Source: Proteiniclasticum sp. (lineage in GTDB: Bacteria > Bacillota > Clostridia > Clostridiales > Clostridiaceae). Taken from it: 64,000 nucleotides of DNA. The position numbers and the translations under genes are program-made. Location of the stretch: the NCBI RefSeq assembly GCF_003514505.1, contig NZ_DOPX01000008.1, positions 36,023-100,022 on the forward strand. The letters are read 5' to 3'. The notes beneath the pieces were generated by a model that saw only the letters and a list, made by a program, of their open reading frames with translations, was not told the DNA's origin and did not search any database. The first letter of the stretch is position 1; the number at the start of each line of letters is the position of its first letter. This document shows, in pieces, positions 42,770 to 51,624 of the stretch.

Positions 42770-43489
42770 TTATGAAACAACAGGCATTGATTCTGCAAAC
42801 AGGAGAAAATCCTTATAAGTGCCCTCATGGTCAGCAGTGTAGTTAAGGTTTTTCCTGTTGAGAAGATGGTTTGTGATAAGATATGTCGTTATGCCCAGAG
42901 TGCTTGCCGCAAGGTCTTCTTCAGCATCGTTTCCAACCATCAAACATTCCTGTGGATTCTTTCCAATGGTTTCCAGAATCTCACTGTAGTATTCGACGTT
43001 GGGTTTGCAGTAATGGCAATCTTCAAAGTAAGTGATATGTGAAAAATCTTCATGAACGAGGTCCGCCCATTGGATTCTCTGATCTATCGCAAACTTTGGA
43101 AAGAGAGGATTGGTGGCAATGACAAGCTCATATCCTTTTTCTTTCAGAATATCCAGCGCCTCCAGCATATCAGTGTTTTTGTTTACTGCATTTCTCAGCA
43201 CAGAAAAATCATTTTCGTAATAACGGATGAAGTGCTTTTGGAAAGCCGGCAGTTCCTCTCCGACATGTTCTTTCATGGCACTCATAAATACTTCTTCATT
43301 GGTGCGCTTTTCCTTGTTTTTCACCATGGCTTTCACTGAACTGTAAAGGATGGCCATGAAGTTATCAGGTGCGATGATGGACTTGAAAGCGTTAGATAGG
43401 CTGGTATAATAGATTTCTTCAAATTCCTTCATATCTATGGACAGCAGTGTACCGTCCAAATCAAATAATATTGTGTTTATTTTTTTCAA
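42770..43489 (-). CDS. HAD family hydrolase
   Basis: 239-aa haloacid-dehalogenase-type phosphatase. Motif I is ILFDLDGTLLSID at the N terminus, motif II VIATNP, motif III Lys in CKPNVEYY, motif IV MVGNDAEEDLAAS. The cap between I and II is helical (subfamily IA-like). The substrate is not predictable. The start is a TTG at 43489 with AGGAGG upstream on the minus strand. It is the last gene of the minus-strand block that begins with the exporter subunits. Confidence 0.9.
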   Translation of the reverse strand: MKKINTILFDLDGTLLSIDMKEFEEIYYTSLSNAFKSIIAPDNFMAILYSSVKAMVKNKEKRTNEEVFMSAMKEHVGEELPAFQKHFIRYYENDFSVLRNAVNKNTDMLEALDILKEKGYELVIATNPLFPKFAIDQRIQWADLVHEDFSHITYFEDCHYCKPNVEYYSEILETIGKNPQECLMVGNDAEEDLAASTLGITTYLITNHLLNRKNLNYTADHEGTYKDFLLFAESMPVVS

Positions 43490-43500
43490 TATGGATCCTC

Positions 43501-43662
43501 CTAAGCATTATAGACAATCAGGGCATTTTTATTGCTGTCTTTTTCTGAATAGCAGATTTCAATCACCTGCTCTTTTTTGATGTGATACTTATTTAAGGTT
43601 TCCTGAACCTTTTTTTCTATGTCTTCATTCTTGTTGACATAAACCAGTTTAGTTCTTTTCAT
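43501..43662 (-). CDS. 53-aa Cse60-like small protein
   Basis: 53-aa gene with ATG at 43662 and GGAGG 7 bases upstream on the minus strand; it overlaps the preceding exporter gene by 14 bases and ends 11 bases before the HAD gene. The protein begins MKRTKLVYVNKNEDIEKKV and ends KNALIVYNA. The spaced pattern (charged helix, VIEICYS, ALIVY) recalls the small sporulation-associated Cse60 family, but the match is short. Tight packing supports it as a real gene. No function is assigned. Confidence 0.78.
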   Translation of the reverse strand: MKRTKLVYVNKNEDIEKKVQETLNKYHIKKEQVIEICYSEKDSNKNALIVYNA

Positions 43663-44095
43663 CTATGATCCTCCGCTTGAACAGATAGTAAATTTTCATC
43701 AGTGTGAAAACCATTAGAATTCCAATCGCTAGCGCGCCGGAAGCCATGAGCGTCGTAATTCCCTCTCTGAGAGCACCATTATAGTCTCCTTCCAGGGATT
43801 TGAGCATCGTATGGTAAAGTCCGCTTCCTGGAACCAGGGGAATAAGTCCTGGTGTGATATAACTTGTTACAGGTGTTCTCATTTTTCGGGCCATGAGCTC
43901 ACCATAATAGGTAAAGGCCACCGCTCCGAAGAAGAAAGCTACATTCGGATCACTGAAGTAGCTGAGCGACATGCTGTAAAAGAGCCAGCCGAGTGAACCT
44001 CCAAAAGCCGAAAGAAAAGCAGTTTTTCTGTTGAGATTGAAGATGTAGGCGAAGCTGAGAGACGCCACATAAGCCATGACGATTTCAATCATCAT
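43649..44095 (-). CDS. threonine/serine exporter family protein, small subunit (YjjB/ThrE C-part)
   Basis: 148-aa membrane protein of the ThrE_2/YjjB family, about four or five hydrophobic segments, with the family stretch TSYITPGLIPLVPGSGLYHT. It forms the second half of a ThrE-like transporter; the partner is encoded immediately upstream. ATG at 44095 follows GGAGG; a GTG at 44104 lies in that ribosome site. In enteric bacteria YjjPB exports succinate, whereas ThrE of corynebacteria exports threonine and serine. The substrate here is open. Confidence 0.9.
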   Translation of the reverse strand: MMIEIVMAYVASLSFAYIFNLNRKTAFLSAFGGSLGWLFYSMSLSYFSDPNVAFFFGAVAFTYYGELMARKMRTPVTSYITPGLIPLVPGSGLYHTMLKSLEGDYNGALREGITTLMASGALAIGILMVFTLMKIYYLFKRRIIDEKN

Positions 44096-44096
44096 T

Positions 44097-44855
44097 CTAC
44101 ACACCTCCCAGAAGGGCCAGGACGGTTCCGGCTCCTATGGCAATACCTACTGCGATGAGGAATGCTTCCATTCCTTTAGAGACACCAGAAAGATAATCTC
44201 CCATGAGGATATCTCGGATTGCATTTGTGAAAGCAATTCCAGGGACCAGAAGCATGATGGATCCGATGGTAATGATGTCTTCATTGGGAGAAAGAGGTAT
44301 GGTTCTCGTGAACAAATGAACAAGAAGTGCCACAAGTGCTCCACCGATGATATTGATGAAAATTCCGTTCAGTTTTATTTCTCTTGTCCCCAGCTGCAGA
44401 AGCCTGACACAGATGCCGATGACGAGTGCTATAAGAGCATCGATGAATGTTCCACCAAATAGGACGGTAAAAGAGAACCCGCACATGGCGGCCATGACCA
44501 GCTGGAAGAAAATGCTGTAAGGTTTCTTGTCAGAGATTTCCTGGAGTCTTTTTTCAAGGGAATCCAGAGGGAGCTGTGTCTCCATCAGTTCTCTTGACAG
44601 AGAGTTCACCAGCGCAACTTTTTCTAAATCAATATTACTTTTTTGTACGCGGCGTATGAGAGATACAATGGTTCCATCTTCTTCTGTAAGTGATACCATG
44701 ATGCCTGTAGGAGTCACAAAGCTCTCCGCATCTGCTTTGTTATAAGACTTTAGAATCATGCGGATTGTTTCTTCTACTCTGTAGATTTCACCGCCGGATT
44801 CCAAAATGATCTGCCCCGCCATTGTGGCAAGTTTGATTAATCGTTGATTGTCCAT
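44097..44855 (-). CDS. threonine/serine exporter family protein, large subunit (YjjP/ThrE N-part)
   Basis: 252-aa protein with a soluble N-terminal part (about 1-110, opening with the family block AGQIILESGGEIYRVEETI) and then about five hydrophobic helices. It contains ALVGIC-type glycine-rich segments and VPGIAFTNAIRDILMGDYLS, a ThrE_1/YjjP hallmark. It is the first gene of the minus-strand unit, one base ahead of its partner gene. Start at 44855 behind GAGGTGG. Confidence 0.92.
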   Translation of the reverse strand: MDNQRLIKLATMAGQIILESGGEIYRVEETIRMILKSYNKADAESFVTPTGIMVSLTEEDGTIVSLIRRVQKSNIDLEKVALVNSLSRELMETQLPLDSLEKRLQEISDKKPYSIFFQLVMAAMCGFSFTVLFGGTFIDALIALVIGICVRLLQLGTREIKLNGIFINIIGGALVALLVHLFTRTIPLSPNEDIITIGSIMLLVPGIAFTNAIRDILMGDYLSGVSKGMEAFLIAVGIAIGAGTVLALLGGV

Positions 44856-44882
44856 TCATATCCACCTCTTTAGTCTTCTTCT

Positions 44883-44910
44883 ATTATAATGGAACGTCCT
44901 GCGAATTCAA
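44883..44910 (-). promoter_or_regulatory. promoter for the minus-strand exporter operon
   Basis: On the minus strand TTGAAT (44910-44905), 16 bases, perfect TATAAT (44888-44883). Confidence 0.6.
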
Positions 44911-45142
44911 ACAAAAGATGGTAATTCTCTACAGGAATCAGAACACAAGCCAAGTTCAAGTGAAAATATGATCTGTTTTTGAAATAATTGGTAAGAAAAC
45001 CATTACATATAGGGGGCGAATGCTGTCATCTTCGTAATTCGTGTTTTTCAGTGGATTTTCAATATACAAAAAGAGCATGGATTGATATGATTAAACCGTA
45101 TGAGTCATTCAATTTAAATAAATATCATTCCAGGGGGTAGAA
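44911..45142. other. divergent intergenic region exporter operon / glyA
   Basis: AT-rich, with a short TGGT-ACCA hairpin near 44990-45003. I find no convincing promoter for glyA and no riboswitch-like fold by eye; some regulation may reside here. Confidence 0.35.
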
Positions 45143-46375
45143 ATGAACAGCAGGTATTTAAAAGAACAGGATGCAGAAATCTTCGAACTCATCGAAGAGG
45201 AAGAACAGAGACAGGAGTACAACATTGAACTCATTGCTTCAGAGAATTTCACATCAAAAGCTGTGATGGAAGCTATGGGAACAGCACTGACCAACAAGTA
45301 TGCAGAGGGATATCCAAATAAGAGATACTACGGCGGATGCCATGTGGTGGATAAGATTGAAACCTTGGCCATTGAGAGAATGAAAGAGCTGTTTCAGGCA
45401 GAGCATGCGAATGTGCAGCCTCATTCAGGAAGCCAGGCGAATATGGCAGTATATATGGCGGTTCTAGAACCAGGAGACAAAATACTGGGAATGGACCTTT
45501 CCCACGGAGGGCATTTGACCCATGGAAGTCCTGTGAATTTTTCAGGGAAACTGTATGAGTTTGTTTCCTATGGTGTGGATCAGAATGATGAGAGAATTGA
45601 CTATGATGCATTAAGAGAGCTTGCTTTGAGAGAAAAGCCAAAGATGATTGTTGCGGGAGCTTCTGCTTACCCAAGAGCAATTGACTTTGAGAGAATCGAA
45701 AAGATTGCAAGAGAAGTTGAAGCATATTTTATGGTGGATATGGCACACATCGCAGGTCTCATTGCAACAGGCCATCATATGAGTCCTGTACCATACGCGG
45801 ATTTTGTGACTACTACAACACACAAAACACTGCGAGGCCCAAGAGGTGGGGCAATATTATGTAAAGAAAAATATGCAAAAGCTGTAGATAAGTCTGTTTT
45901 TCCAGGAATGCAGGGTGGACCGCTGGAGCATGTGATTGCAGCGAAAGCAGTATGTTTTAAAGAAGCCATGGGAGAAGGTTTTAAAGCCTATATGTCTCAG
46001 GTTCTCAAAAATACACAAACACTTGCTGAAAGTCTTACTGCAAAAGGATACAGACTTGTATCCGGGGGGACAGACAACCATCTGGTACTAGTGGATCTTA
46101 ACAATAAAGACATCACGGGTAAGGATGCAGAGAAGCTTCTGGACTCCATTGGCATCACAACAAACAAAAACACCATTCCCTTTGAGACAAGAAGTCCCTT
46201 TGTGACCTCCGGATTAAGAATGGGTTGCGCTGCGGTGACGACTCGAGGATTCAAGGAAGCGGAAATCAGACAGATGGTGGAATATATGGATTATGCCATC
46301 ATGCATCGAGAAGAGGACCTGAGTTCAATAAAGGAAAAAGTAGCAGATTTGTGCAAAAAGCATCCTCTGTACTAA
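45143..46375 (+). CDS. glyA: serine hydroxymethyltransferase
   Basis: 410-aa PLP enzyme, serine + tetrahydrofolate to glycine + methylene-THF. ELIASENFTSKAVMEAMGTA near the N terminus, ANVQPHSGSQANMAVYMAVL, then TTTTHKTLRGPRGGAIL with the PLP lysine Lys228. Length is typical. ATG 45143 follows AGGGGG. It is monocistronic, ending at a terminator before the SUF operon. Confidence 0.98.
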   Translation: MNSRYLKEQDAEIFELIEEEEQRQEYNIELIASENFTSKAVMEAMGTALTNKYAEGYPNKRYYGGCHVVDKIETLAIERMKELFQAEHANVQPHSGSQANMAVYMAVLEPGDKILGMDLSHGGHLTHGSPVNFSGKLYEFVSYGVDQNDERIDYDALRELALREKPKMIVAGASAYPRAIDFERIEKIAREVEAYFMVDMAHIAGLIATGHHMSPVPYADFVTTTTHKTLRGPRGGAILCKEKYAKAVDKSVFPGMQGGPLEHVIAAKAVCFKEAMGEGFKAYMSQVLKNTQTLAESLTAKGYRLVSGGTDNHLVLVDLNNKDITGKDAEKLLDSIGITTNKNTIPFETRSPFVTSGLRMGCAAVTTRGFKEAEIRQMVEYMDYAIMHREEDLSSIKEKVADLCKKHPLY

Positions 46376-46404
46376 TTAATTGTAAAATTTAATTGTGTAA
46401 TCGC

Positions 46405-46438
46405 AAAAAGCCTGAAATCCTTGTGTTTTGGGCTTTTT
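46405..46438 (+). terminator. rho-independent terminator after glyA
   Basis: AAAAAGCCTGAAA (46405-46417) with TTTTGGGCTTTTT (46426-46438), two G-U pairs, followed by a second T-run. Confidence 0.85.
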
Positions 46439-46484
46439 CATTTTTTTGTCAATGATATTTTTATGAAGAAATGGGTTTCTATGG

Positions 46485-46513
46485 TTGACGAACCTTAATG
46501 AAGAGGTTAAAAT
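46485..46513 (+). promoter_or_regulatory. promoter for sufCBDSU
   Basis: TTGACG at 46485-46490, 17 bases, TAAAAT at 46508-46513. No IscR-like palindrome like that at 59064-59088 overlaps it. Confidence 0.7.
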
Positions 46514-46564
46514 GGAAAACAGGTAATATCAGATAAAAATGCTCAGAATTGAAGGAGAGTTAGA

Positions 46565-47344
46565 ATGTCAGAAATGTTAAGAATTACTGGTCTTAAAAGC
46601 CAAGTGAATGAAAAAGAAATCTTAAAAGGTCTTGACCTTGTAGTCAACAAAGGAGAAGTTCATGTCATAATGGGACCCAATGGTGCCGGAAAATCAACAT
46701 TGGCAAATGTGATCATGGGCAGCCCTAAGTATGAAGTGACCGAAGGCAGTATCGTATTTGAGAATGAAGACATCACCGAAGATGCTGTAGATGAGAGAGC
46801 TAAGAAAGGAATCTTTTTGTCTTTCCAGGCACCTCAGGAAATACCTGGAATTACCGTTGAAAACTTCTTGAGAGCTGCAAAATCTCAGATTACCGGTGAA
46901 AATGTCAAGGCAATTCAGTTTAAGAAGGAACTGAAGGAGAAAATGTCTGAACTGGATATTGACCGTTCCTATGCTCAAAGATATCTCAATATGGGATATT
47001 CTGGTGGAGAAAAGAAAAAGAATGAAATTCTTCAGATGAGAATTCTAAACCCTAAGCTGGCAATTCTCGATGAAACAGATTCAGGTCTCGATGTGGATGC
47101 TGTTCGAATTGTATCCAAGGGTGTCATAGACTTTAAGAGTGAGAATAACGCAATCCTTATCATTACTCACCACAACAGTATTTTGGAACATCTGAATCCA
47201 GATGTAGTCCATGTCATGGTGGATGGAAGAATCGTCGAGACTGGTGACATGTCCCTTGCAAAAGAGATTGAAAAGAATGGGTATGTCAAGTACAGGGATG
47301 CGAAAGGTGAGACAGAATGGAAAAAAGAAATAAAACTTATATAG
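46565..47344 (+). CDS. sufC: Fe-S cluster assembly ATPase SufC
   Basis: 259-aa ABC-type ATPase of the SufBCD scaffold, a cytosolic complex. Walker A MGPNGAGKSTLANVIMG, Q-loop FLSFQAPQEIPGI, signature YSGGEKKKNEILQM, Walker B LAILDETDSGLDVDAV. ATG 46565 follows a GGAGA ribosome site. It leads the operon in the order C-B-D-S-U, and its end overlaps sufB by 28 bases. Confidence 0.97.
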   Translation: MSEMLRITGLKSQVNEKEILKGLDLVVNKGEVHVIMGPNGAGKSTLANVIMGSPKYEVTEGSIVFENEDITEDAVDERAKKGIFLSFQAPQEIPGITVENFLRAAKSQITGENVKAIQFKKELKEKMSELDIDRSYAQRYLNMGYSGGEKKKNEILQMRILNPKLAILDETDSGLDVDAVRIVSKGVIDFKSENNAILIITHHNSILEHLNPDVVHVMVDGRIVETGDMSLAKEIEKNGYVKYRDAKGETEWKKEIKLI

Positions 47345-48726
47345 AAGATCTGGACAGAGGCGTTTATGACATAAAAAATGAGTTCAATTATGATTATAAA
47401 TCCCAGTCAGGTCTGACAGAGGACATCATCCGTGAAATTTCCGCAAAAAAGAATGAGCCGGAATGGATGCTGAACTATAGACTGGAATCTTTGAAGATCT
47501 ATCATAAGCTGGATGTACCGACTTGGGCACCAGATATATCGGATCTTGATATTGAAAATATCGTCACTTATGTGAAGCCAAAAACGAACCTGAACAGTTC
47601 CTGGGAAGATGTGCCACAGGAAATCAAGGATACCTTCGAGCGTCTGGGCATCCCGGAAGCCGAAAGAAAATCACTTGCAGGTGTAGGGGCTCAGTACGAC
47701 TCTGAAGTGGTATATCATTCCATCAAGGAAGAGCTGGTGAAACAGGGGGTTGTATATACCGATATCGAAACAGCTCTAAGAGAATATGAGGACATTGTAA
47801 AAGAGTACTTCATGAAGCTCATCCCAAACACAGACCACAAGTTTGCAGCTCTGCATGGTGCTGTATGGTCAGGTGGTTCTTTTGTGTATGTTCCAGAAGG
47901 CGTAAAGCTGGATATTCCTCTTCAATCCTATTTCAGACTGAACGCTCCAGGAGCAGGACAGTTTGAACACACACTGATCATTGTAGAAAAGAATGCGTAC
48001 TGTCATTTTATTGAAGGATGTTCAGCGCCAAAGTATTCTGTAAATAATCTGCACGCTGGTGCTGTGGAACTGTATGTTAAAGAAGGAGCGACACTTCGTT
48101 ACTCCACCATTGAGAACTGGTCTAAAAATATGTACAATCTCAATACCAAGCGATCTGTTGTGGATAAGGACGGAACCATCGAGTGGGTGTCTGGATCTTT
48201 CGGATCCAAAGTATCCATGCTTTATCCTATGAGTATCCTTAGAGGAGAACGTGCTAGAGCTGAGTTCACAGGAGTTACTTTCGCAGGAAAGGGCCAGCTT
48301 CTTGATACAGGCTCCAAGGTTGTTCATGCGGCGCCTTATACTACTTCTACAGTAAACTCCAAGTCCATATCAAAATCAGGCGGACAGGCGATCTACAGAG
48401 GCCTTCTGAGAGTTGCGCCTAACGCTTATGGATCAAAGTCTACGGTTACTTGTGAATCGCTGATGCTGGATAATATCTCAAGATCTGATACCATTCCTGT
48501 CATTGATATCCAGAATGATGACGTGGATCTGGGACATGAAGCTAAGATCGGAAGAATTTCCGAAGAAGCCATTTTCTATCTGATGACGAGAGGAATCTCT
48601 GAAGAAGAAGCAAAGGCCATGATTGTAAGAGGATTTGTGGAGCCTATTTCCAAGGAACTTCCTTTGGAATATGCAGTAGAAATGAACAATCTGATTACAC
48701 TGGAACTAGAAGGAACGATAGGATAG
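47317..48726 (+). CDS. sufB: Fe-S cluster assembly protein SufB
   Basis: 469-aa scaffold subunit on which SUF builds clusters. The N-terminal helical part is followed by a beta-helix core; ALHGAVWSGGSFVYVPEGVK and NLHAGAVELYVKEGATL are typical. The conserved cysteine in STVTCESLMLDN and the C-terminal block IGRISEEAIFYLMTRG follow. ATG 47317 lies inside the end of sufC. Its partners are SufC and SufD on either side. Confidence 0.97.
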   Translation: MEKRNKTYIEDLDRGVYDIKNEFNYDYKSQSGLTEDIIREISAKKNEPEWMLNYRLESLKIYHKLDVPTWAPDISDLDIENIVTYVKPKTNLNSSWEDVPQEIKDTFERLGIPEAERKSLAGVGAQYDSEVVYHSIKEELVKQGVVYTDIETALREYEDIVKEYFMKLIPNTDHKFAALHGAVWSGGSFVYVPEGVKLDIPLQSYFRLNAPGAGQFEHTLIIVEKNAYCHFIEGCSAPKYSVNNLHAGAVELYVKEGATLRYSTIENWSKNMYNLNTKRSVVDKDGTIEWVSGSFGSKVSMLYPMSILRGERARAEFTGVTFAGKGQLLDTGSKVVHAAPYTTSTVNSKSISKSGGQAIYRGLLRVAPNAYGSKSTVTCESLMLDNISRSDTIPVIDIQNDDVDLGHEAKIGRISEEAIFYLMTRGISEEEAKAMIVRGFVEPISKELPLEYAVEMNNLITLELEGTIG

Positions 48727-48736
48727 AGGTGGATTG

Positions 48737-49807
48737 ATGAGCGTAATGAAAGAAACATATAATGTACTGCCCAGACTGTCTTTCAGATGGGTAAAAGCAA
48801 ATGAGCTGCTTCTGAATCCAGTAGAAGTGGAACGGGAAAAAGCGTACGAATACAAGTCCATACTGGGGGATTCCTATTCTCCATTGACTAATGAAGATCT
48901 GCCGCTTTCACCGGACTTCAAGGGTGTAAATCCTGATATGGTGGCCATGGCTGAAAACAGTCACAATGCAGGGGTATTCATTCATATACCTGCAGGTGAA
49001 GAGAAAGAGATGCATATTTCGCATGTCCTCACAGAAACAAACAATACACTCATTGAAAAGAATGTGATTATTCTGGACAAGGGTGCAAAAATGAATCTAG
49101 TCATGGATTATTCTTCCGATGATAGTGTGACGTACTCTAATATCCTGAATAAGGTCAGCGTTGCCGAGGGTGCAGAACTGAACATCATCAAGATCCAGAG
49201 GCTGAATTCCCATTCAAGACATCTGGAGTCGAGATTCTCCACAGTTGCGGAATCTGGAAAAGTCAATTATATTTCTGTTGAGATTGGCGGAAAAGAAGCT
49301 GTTGTGAACTATATGACAGATCTTAAAGGTGATGAGGCAGAAGGACATGTGAAGAGCGTCTACCTTGGTTTTGGTGAGAGAGTATTAGATCTTTCCCATC
49401 ATATGAATCATTTCGGCAAGAGAACAAACTCAGACATGATTTTTAAAGGTGCCTTAAAAGACCGTGCAAAGAAGGCCTTCAGAGGAACATTGGATTTCAA
49501 GAATGGATCTACCCATTCTGAAGGAAATGAGGAAGAGTTTACAATTCTTCTCAGCCCGAAGGTAAAATCCTATGCAATTCCACTGCTTCTCTGCCGTGAA
49601 GATGATGTCATCGGAAATCACGCAGCATCCAATGGACAAATTGATGAAGAAAAGTTATTCTATATTATGTCCAGAGGTATGAGCGAAGCGGAAGCGAAGA
49701 AGATTATCATCGAGTCCCATATCAGACCGATCATTGATCTTATTCCTGTAGAATCCATCAAAGATATCGTTCTGAATGCTGTGGAACATGAATTAACAGG
49801 TGAGTAA
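48737..49807 (+). CDS. sufD: Fe-S cluster assembly protein SufD
   Basis: 356-aa paralogue of SufB in the SufBC2D complex. The N-terminal half diverges; the C-terminal half has LSHHMNHFGKRTNSDMIFKG, then FRGTLDFKNGS and LLCREDDVIGNHAASNGQI, with the family ending MSRGMSEAEAKKIIIESHI. I start at ATG 48737 behind AGAGGTGG; ATG 48746 is an alternative. The end overlaps sufS by 8 bases. Confidence 0.95.
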   Translation: MSVMKETYNVLPRLSFRWVKANELLLNPVEVEREKAYEYKSILGDSYSPLTNEDLPLSPDFKGVNPDMVAMAENSHNAGVFIHIPAGEEKEMHISHVLTETNNTLIEKNVIILDKGAKMNLVMDYSSDDSVTYSNILNKVSVAEGAELNIIKIQRLNSHSRHLESRFSTVAESGKVNYISVEIGGKEAVVNYMTDLKGDEAEGHVKSVYLGFGERVLDLSHHMNHFGKRTNSDMIFKGALKDRAKKAFRGTLDFKNGSTHSEGNEEEFTILLSPKVKSYAIPLLLCREDDVIGNHAASNGQIDEEKLFYIMSRGMSEAEAKKIIIESHIRPIIDLIPVESIKDIVLNAVEHELTGE

Positions 49808-51032
49808 ATTGAGAAATTTTAGAGAAGATTTTCCGATTCTTAATGAGGAAGTCCGTGGTCAGAAGCTGATTTATTTAGACAGTGCTGCCACATCTCAAAG
49901 ACCTCTTAAAGTTTTAGAGGCAGTCATGAAATACGACAAAGAGGAGAATGGGAATCCCCACAGGGGTTCCCATACCTTGAGTATGAGAGCGACAGAAGCA
50001 TTTGAGTCCGTACGTGAAAAGGTTCAGATGTTTTTAAATGCACGCTCCACCAAGGAAATCATCTTCACGAAAAATGCTACCGAAGCCATCAATTTGGTGG
50101 CTTATAGCTATGCTCTAAATAAAATCAGCCAAGGAGACAATATGGTGATCTCCATTGCAGAGCACCATGCAAATTTTGTGACCTGGCAGCAGATTGCAAA
50201 AAAAAATGGTGCTGAGCTGCGTTTTATGTACGTGGATGAGCAGGGGAGACTTCCCTTGGAAGAACTTCATAAAATTGATCAGAATACAAAACTAGTCGCA
50301 TGCACCCATATGTCTAATGTTCTAGGCAGCATATTCCCTGTAAAAGAAGTCATTGCGAAGGCACATGAAGTGAATGCAAAAATACTGATAGATGGTGCTC
50401 AAGCCGTACCGCACATGGCTGTGGATGTACAGGACCTGGATTGTGATTTTTATGTCTTCTCCGGTCATAAAATGTACAGCCTCATGGGTGTAGGTGTTCT
50501 TTATGGAAAAGAAGAGATTCTTGAAAACATGGAACCGTTCCTTTTTGGAGGAGACATGATTGAGTATGTCTATGAAGAAGAGACTTCATTTAATGAACTT
50601 CCTTTCAAGTTTGAAGCAGGAACCCAAGGTGTAGAAAGCATTGTCTCATTAGGAGCTGCGATAGACTATTTGAATGATGTTACGTATTCAGTGATTCATG
50701 AAAAAGAAATGGAACTTACAGAGTATGCCTTAGAAAAACTCTTGAAACTCGACTACATCAAAATAGTGGGGCCAAAAGATATGAAAGATCGAGGTGCTGT
50801 CGTCAGTTTTGTGGTAGATGGGGTTCATCCTCATGATGTATCCATGATTCTTGACCATTATGGAGTAGGTGTCCGAGCGGGACATCACTGTGCTCAGCCA
50901 CTACTAAGGTATCTCAAGGTGTTTACCTGTTCCAGAGCCAGCTTTGCTTTTTATAATACGAAAGAGGAAATAGATGTTTTCGTGGATAAACTGGATGAAG
51001 TAAGGAGGGTGATGGGATATGGACCTAAGTAA
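49800..51032 (+). CDS. sufS: cysteine desulfurase SufS
   Basis: 410-aa group II PLP desulfurase, cysteine to alanine plus enzyme-bound persulfide. YLDSAATSQRP near the start, FSGHKMYSLMGVGVLYG with the PLP lysine Lys224, and RAGHHCAQPLLRYL with the catalytic Cys364. The start GTG 49800 is in the end of sufD; TTG 49809 is possible. It passes sulfur to SufU, whose gene overlaps it by 14 bases. Confidence 0.96.
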   Translation: MSKLRNFREDFPILNEEVRGQKLIYLDSAATSQRPLKVLEAVMKYDKEENGNPHRGSHTLSMRATEAFESVREKVQMFLNARSTKEIIFTKNATEAINLVAYSYALNKISQGDNMVISIAEHHANFVTWQQIAKKNGAELRFMYVDEQGRLPLEELHKIDQNTKLVACTHMSNVLGSIFPVKEVIAKAHEVNAKILIDGAQAVPHMAVDVQDLDCDFYVFSGHKMYSLMGVGVLYGKEEILENMEPFLFGGDMIEYVYEEETSFNELPFKFEAGTQGVESIVSLGAAIDYLNDVTYSVIHEKEMELTEYALEKLLKLDYIKIVGPKDMKDRGAVVSFVVDGVHPHDVSMILDHYGVGVRAGHHCAQPLLRYLKVFTCSRASFAFYNTKEEIDVFVDKLDEVRRVMGYGPK

Positions 51033-51453
51033 TCTCTACACAGAAGTAATTCTAGAACACAATAAGGAAACCAAAAACAGACGGGAAATCCAAGGATATA
51101 CGCACAAAGAGCGGGGGCACAATCCCAGCTGTGGTGATGACATTACTGTAGAGGCAAAGATTGAAAATGGCATTATTGTTGACCTTGCCTATAATGGGCA
51201 TGGCTGCTCCATCAGTCAGGCTTCTGCTTCTATGATGACAGATCTTCTCACCGGCAAAACGGTGGAAGAGGCCATGGAGCTTATCCGAATTTTCCTTGCC
51301 ATGATCAAAAGAGAAATTCAGGATATTGATTACCTGGAAGATGTGCTGGATGAGGCATCCATACTGCAAGGGATATCTAATCTTCCTGCCCGTGTGAAAT
51401 GTGCAGTTCTAGCATGGCATACACTGAAAGAAGCAATAGATCAGAAAAATTGA
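51019..51453 (+). CDS. sufU: sulfur-transfer protein SufU
   Basis: 144-aa IscU-like zinc protein that in Firmicutes accepts sulfur from SufS. Ligand sites: HNPSCGDDITVE (Cys and Asp), GHGCSISQASASMM, and RVKCAVLAWHTL (third Cys). The insertion typical of SufU against IscU is present between the last two. ATG 51019 follows AAGGAGGG. It is the last gene before the terminator at 51459. Confidence 0.96.
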   Translation: MDLSNLYTEVILEHNKETKNRREIQGYTHKERGHNPSCGDDITVEAKIENGIIVDLAYNGHGCSISQASASMMTDLLTGKTVEEAMELIRIFLAMIKREIQDIDYLEDVLDEASILQGISNLPARVKCAVLAWHTLKEAIDQKN

Positions 51454-51458
51454 TCTGT

Positions 51459-51490
51459 GGACCAGTCGAGGTTTTGGCTGGTTCATTTTT
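51459..51490 (+). terminator. rho-independent terminator after sufU
   Basis: GGACCAGTC (51459-51467) with GGCTGGTTC (51476-51484), two G-U pairs, then ATTTTT. Confidence 0.75.
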
Positions 51491-51582
51491 GTATCTGCGA
51501 CAGAAGAATGGCTGATAATAGCCAGAATTGTAGATTTTTTATTAATAATTATATATTTTACCCAATTGATTTGGGGATAAGG

Positions 51583-51588
51583 TATAAT
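51583..51588 (+). promoter_or_regulatory. -10 element before the flavin reductase gene
   Basis: Perfect TATAAT, 37 bases before the start; the best -35 (TTTACC at 51557-51562) is too far away at 20 bases. Confidence 0.35.
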
Positions 51589-51624
51589 GAAAGAAGAATT
51601 GAAATATTTGGAGGTTTTTTAGTT

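Noticed and set aside
46485..46513. IscR site at the suf promoter
   Set aside because: After TTGAC the sequence diverges from the palindrome; no second half-site at the right distance.
51457..51624. N-terminal extension of the flavin reductase
   Set aside because: It would be translated through the suf terminator and lacks a ribosome site; ATG 51625 has GGAGGT.
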